Positions 13,685 to 15,655 of a DNA stretch of 15,655 bases are shown here, one piece after another; the first letter of the stretch is position 1; the number at the start of each line of letters is the position of its first letter. Under the pieces are notes generated by a model. The model was not told the origin of the DNA. It worked only from the letters and a program-made list of their open reading frames with translations, and did not search any database. The DNA comes from CAZJJK01 sp964546285 (GTDB taxonomy: Bacteria; Spirochaetota; Spirochaetia; Treponematales; Breznakiellaceae): contig CAZJJK010000078.1 of assembly GCA_964546285.1 (NCBI GenBank), forward strand, positions 1 to 15,655, read 5' to 3'. A program made the translations under genes and the position numbers.

Positions 13685-13880
13685 CCGGAAAAAGGGACAT
13701 TACTGTTATACAATTACAAAGGACTATTCGGTATTTTTTCATGTAGTTGAGACCGTCTTTTCAAGTTTTTAAGCGTCGCGCTGTTTGGGAATGGGAGCCT
13801 GGCTGGATACTACTAGGCCGCGCATACCATTAAGGGTAAGGGAAAACGTACTAGTGTGTCAGAACGGCAGGAGGATTGAT

Positions 13881-15548
13881 TTGAATAGAGCTCGATCAAT
13901 CATCCCTTTAGCGTGTGTACTTGTTTTGTCGCTGGCCTATAGCGCCTTTGGCTCAGGCGCGAGAGAGGCCGTTCCGTCTTCCGCCTTAGGTCCCTCTATC
14001 GATCTATTAGCTAAATTCGATCCTCCCATAACGCTGACAGCTTGGCGCTATCTCAATAATGGGATTAGATTTGAGCCGGGTGAAAACATTGGGGACAATG
14101 TCTATATCCGCAGCTATAAGGAAGATTTGGGTATTAGCCTAAGCTATGATTGGGTAGTGCCGGAAGCTTTATTTGATCAAAAGCTTAGCGTCGCGGTTGC
14201 CGCGGATCAGTTGCCTGATCTTATGTGGTTAAGAAAAAAGGAATTGCTTGAATTAACGCGACGGGGTTTACTTTATGACTTGACCGAGTTGTTTGAAACG
14301 CGTACATCGGCGTTTACAAAAAGCGTTCTGTTGCAAGATGAAATCGCTTTTCATACCGCGAGAATAAATGGCCGCCTTATGGCCATACCCCGAACCGGTT
14401 CCGCTGTCGATTCCTTGCAGATACTCTATGTCCGCGCCGATTGGCTGGAAAAACTTGGTCTCGCCGTTCCCTCTACTATGGCTGAATTATTACAAACGGC
14501 CAAAGCTTTCGTGACTGAGGACCCTGACGGTAATGGCCTGGATGACACCCTCGGTTTAGCCCTGACGAAGAATTCGCTTTTGGCGACCGAGACACATGGC
14601 GCCGCGGGCGGCTTTTTCGCGGCTTATCACGCGTATCCGCGCCGTTGGATAAAAACCGCTTCAGGTGACTTAGTTTATGGCAGCCTTCAAAGTGAGGTGA
14701 AAAAAGCGCTGGGAGTTTTACGGGAGCTGTATCAAGCCGGCCTTATCGATAAGGAATTCGCTGTTATAGACCGCGCCAAGCTAGCCGGTGCCATCGCTAA
14801 CGCGAAGCTTGGCATAAGCTATGGCGGAATGTCCTCGCCGGGAGTCTTATTGAGCGGCAGCGTCTGGCTTGATCCAGAGGCGGAATGGCTGGCCCTGCCG
14901 CTCGTTTCCGCCGATGAAAAACCCGCTTTGCCGATAGCTTCTATGCCGGTGATGATTTATTACGCTGTCAGTAAGAATTGCTCCCATCCCGAGGCGCTAA
15001 TGAAGCTGGTGGAAATGGGTTCATTAGGCTATTCTCGTGATGCTAGCGCGGAAGCTATAGCCAGGAATGAGAAATTCGGCGTTACCCCATCGGGTTTATC
15101 GACCTTCCAATATTCTTACACGCATTATGAGCCCGCGCTTAAAAACCTCAACGCGCACCTAAATATTCTTGATGCCCTCGCTTCCGGTGACAGTTCTTGG
15201 CTCAATGCCGAAGAATTGGGGTATTTGGATAAGATAACGCGCTACCGCCAGACTGGCGATCGCGCTTTTTGGTCCATTGATCGGATTTTTGGGACTCCTT
15301 CAAGTTTTGATGTGATTGAGGCTTATGTAAAAACAAAGAATTACTTGTATGACGCTTTTTATGGTGGACAAACTTCCACCATGATAAAGAAGGGCGCCGA
15401 GCTGGCCGCTATGGAAAACGAGGTGTTTACAAAAATCATTATGGGACAGAGTCTTGACAGTTTTGATGATTTTGTCGATGAGTGGCATAAGGCTGGCGGT
15501 TCGCTGATAACGAAAGAAGTAAACGATTGGTATAAGAATAATCTATAA
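13881..15548 (+). CDS. Extracellular solute-binding protein of an ABC transporter (LplA-like)
   Basis: This 555-residue periplasmic or surface protein is predicted to capture a sugar or oligosaccharide for an ABC importer. The TTG at 13881 is chosen because a perfect AGGAGG (13869-13874) sits six bases upstream and the product then starts with a signal peptide: NRAR, a hydrophobic core (7-24), then a probable signal-peptidase I cleavage near AFGSG (22-26). There is no lipobox at the right position. The mature part has landmarks of the large LplA-type binding proteins: LPDLMWL (111-117), GLLYDLTELFE (129-139), INGRLMAIPR (162-171), ILYVRADWLEKLGLAVPST (181-199) and a calcium-loop-like DPDGNGLDD (214-222). 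In relatives, permease genes of the LplB/YtcP type usually accompany it. Here the next gene is cut off by the window edge, so the partner is unknown. Confidence 0.87.
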   Translation: MNRARSIIPLACVLVLSLAYSAFGSGAREAVPSSALGPSIDLLAKFDPPITLTAWRYLNNGIRFEPGENIGDNVYIRSYKEDLGISLSYDWVVPEALFDQKLSVAVAADQLPDLMWLRKKELLELTRRGLLYDLTELFETRTSAFTKSVLLQDEIAFHTARINGRLMAIPRTGSAVDSLQILYVRADWLEKLGLAVPSTMAELLQTAKAFVTEDPDGNGLDDTLGLALTKNSLLATETHGAAGGFFAAYHAYPRRWIKTASGDLVYGSLQSEVKKALGVLRELYQAGLIDKEFAVIDRAKLAGAIANAKLGISYGGMSSPGVLLSGSVWLDPEAEWLALPLVSADEKPALPIASMPVMIYYAVSKNCSHPEALMKLVEMGSLGYSRDASAEAIARNEKFGVTPSGLSTFQYSYTHYEPALKNLNAHLNILDALASGDSSWLNAEELGYLDKITRYRQTGDRAFWSIDRIFGTPSSFDVIEAYVKTKNYLYDAFYGGQTSTMIKKGAELAAMENEVFTKIIMGQSLDSFDDFVDEWHKAGGSLITKEVNDWYKNNL

Positions 15549-15554
15549 ACGCGT

Positions 15555-15577
15555 TTTCAGAGAGGCGCTTTCTGAAA
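15555..15577 (+). terminator. Hairpin after the solute-binding protein gene, weak terminator candidate
   Basis: TTTCAGA (15555-15561) and TCTGAAA (15571-15577) form a 7-bp stem with a 9-nt loop, seven bases after the stop codon. No T-run follows immediately (GAAGCTTATTATT), so it may be a partial terminator or an mRNA 3'-end stabiliser. Confidence 0.35.
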
Positions 15578-15622
15578 GAAGCTTATTATTAAAAACGTCG
15601 GACGCGATTTCAAAAAGCTTGG

Positions 15623-15628
15623 TATACT
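15623..15628 (+). promoter_or_regulatory. Candidate -10 box for the gene at the right edge
   Basis: TATACT matches TATAAT at five of six positions and is followed by AGCCT and an ATG at 15634. No good -35 box is visible. As with the genes at 7526 and 12435, the start codon is where transcription itself would begin. Confidence 0.4.
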
Positions 15629-15633
15629 AGCCT

Positions 15634-15655
15634 ATGGCAAACGAATTTTTATGGT
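15634..15655 (+). CDS. First codons of a gene cut by the window edge
   Basis: ATG is followed by six open codons (MANEFLW) to the end of the window. The only support is the TATACT box five bases upstream. There is no Shine-Dalgarno sequence and too little sequence to name a product. Confidence 0.3.

Larger units (their letters stand above)
13359..13880. other. 522-bp non-coding region with inverted repeats and a hairpin
   Basis: This stretch separates the dehydrogenase from the solute-binding protein. It contains repeat copies B and C in inverted orientation 150 bp apart, a small CTTCAT/ATGAAG stem between them (13410-13415 with 13429-13434), and a stronger hairpin at 13650-13684. A TACAAT (13709-13714) is a possible -10 box for the solute-binding protein, without a clear -35. 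All frames between the repeats are broken after a few codons. A frame open from TTG 13785 into the solute-binding protein lacks a ribosome site and is probably leader sequence. Confidence 0.6.

Noticed and set aside
1..15655. CRISPR array, tRNA/rRNA genes or replication origin
   Set aside because: There are no regularly spaced direct repeats, no clover-leaf or rRNA-like segments, and no cluster of DnaA boxes.

Overview
The window (roughly 50% G+C) looks like a chromosomal segment of a spirochaete, most likely a Treponema-type organism. This rests on weak but consistent signs: the MurE P-loop variant TEGKST, a MurE specificity loop reading EDPR, a solute-binding protein with a GSGARE start to its mature region, a large cache-type chemoreceptor, and butyrate kinase. 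No rRNA, tRNA or CRISPR array is visible, so taxonomy is inference.

Layout. Positions 3-206 carry the tail of an unidentified gene of different composition, followed by the first copy of a 30-bp repeat. A PAP2 phosphatase (252-1157, minus) is divergent from a cell-wall cluster: murE (1327-2937), ddl (2934-4049) and a DapF-fold gene (4046-4996). These three are coupled by ATGA and GTGA overlaps. Butyrate kinase (5054-6118) follows after 57 bp, and an intrinsic terminator folds over its stop codon. Next come two major-facilitator transporters (6187-7467 and 7526-8854) and a zinc-dependent phospholipase C-like protein (8858-9874). The last of these meets a chemoreceptor (9871-12093, minus) tail to tail with overlapping stop codons. 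A 341-bp divergent promoter region leads to a short-chain dehydrogenase (12435-13358). A 522-bp non-coding region follows, with two inverted copies of the 30-bp repeat and a strong hairpin. Then comes a Sec-exported solute-binding protein (start 13881, TTG) and the first codons of another gene (15634).

How the genes fit together. MurE and Ddl make the two building blocks (UDP-MurNAc-tripeptide and D-Ala-D-Ala) used by MurF. The third gene has the diaminopimelate-epimerase fold but lacks both catalytic cysteines, so it cannot be an ordinary DapF. Together with the altered MurE specificity loop, this raises the question of which diamino acid the cell wall uses. Spirochaetes are known to use ornithine. 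PAP2 could recycle undecaprenyl pyrophosphate or act on other lipid phosphates. The remaining genes cover energy (butyrate kinase), transport, lipid hydrolysis, chemotaxis and sugar uptake.

The most interesting signals are the cysteine-less DapF homologue inside a peptidoglycan operon and a three-copy 30-bp repeat. The repeat copies are arranged as if they were the ends of a small mobile element and of a larger one. Also notable are a recurring arrangement of a -10 box almost touching the start codon with no Shine-Dalgarno sequence, and a marked excess of the octamer GCGGCCGC.
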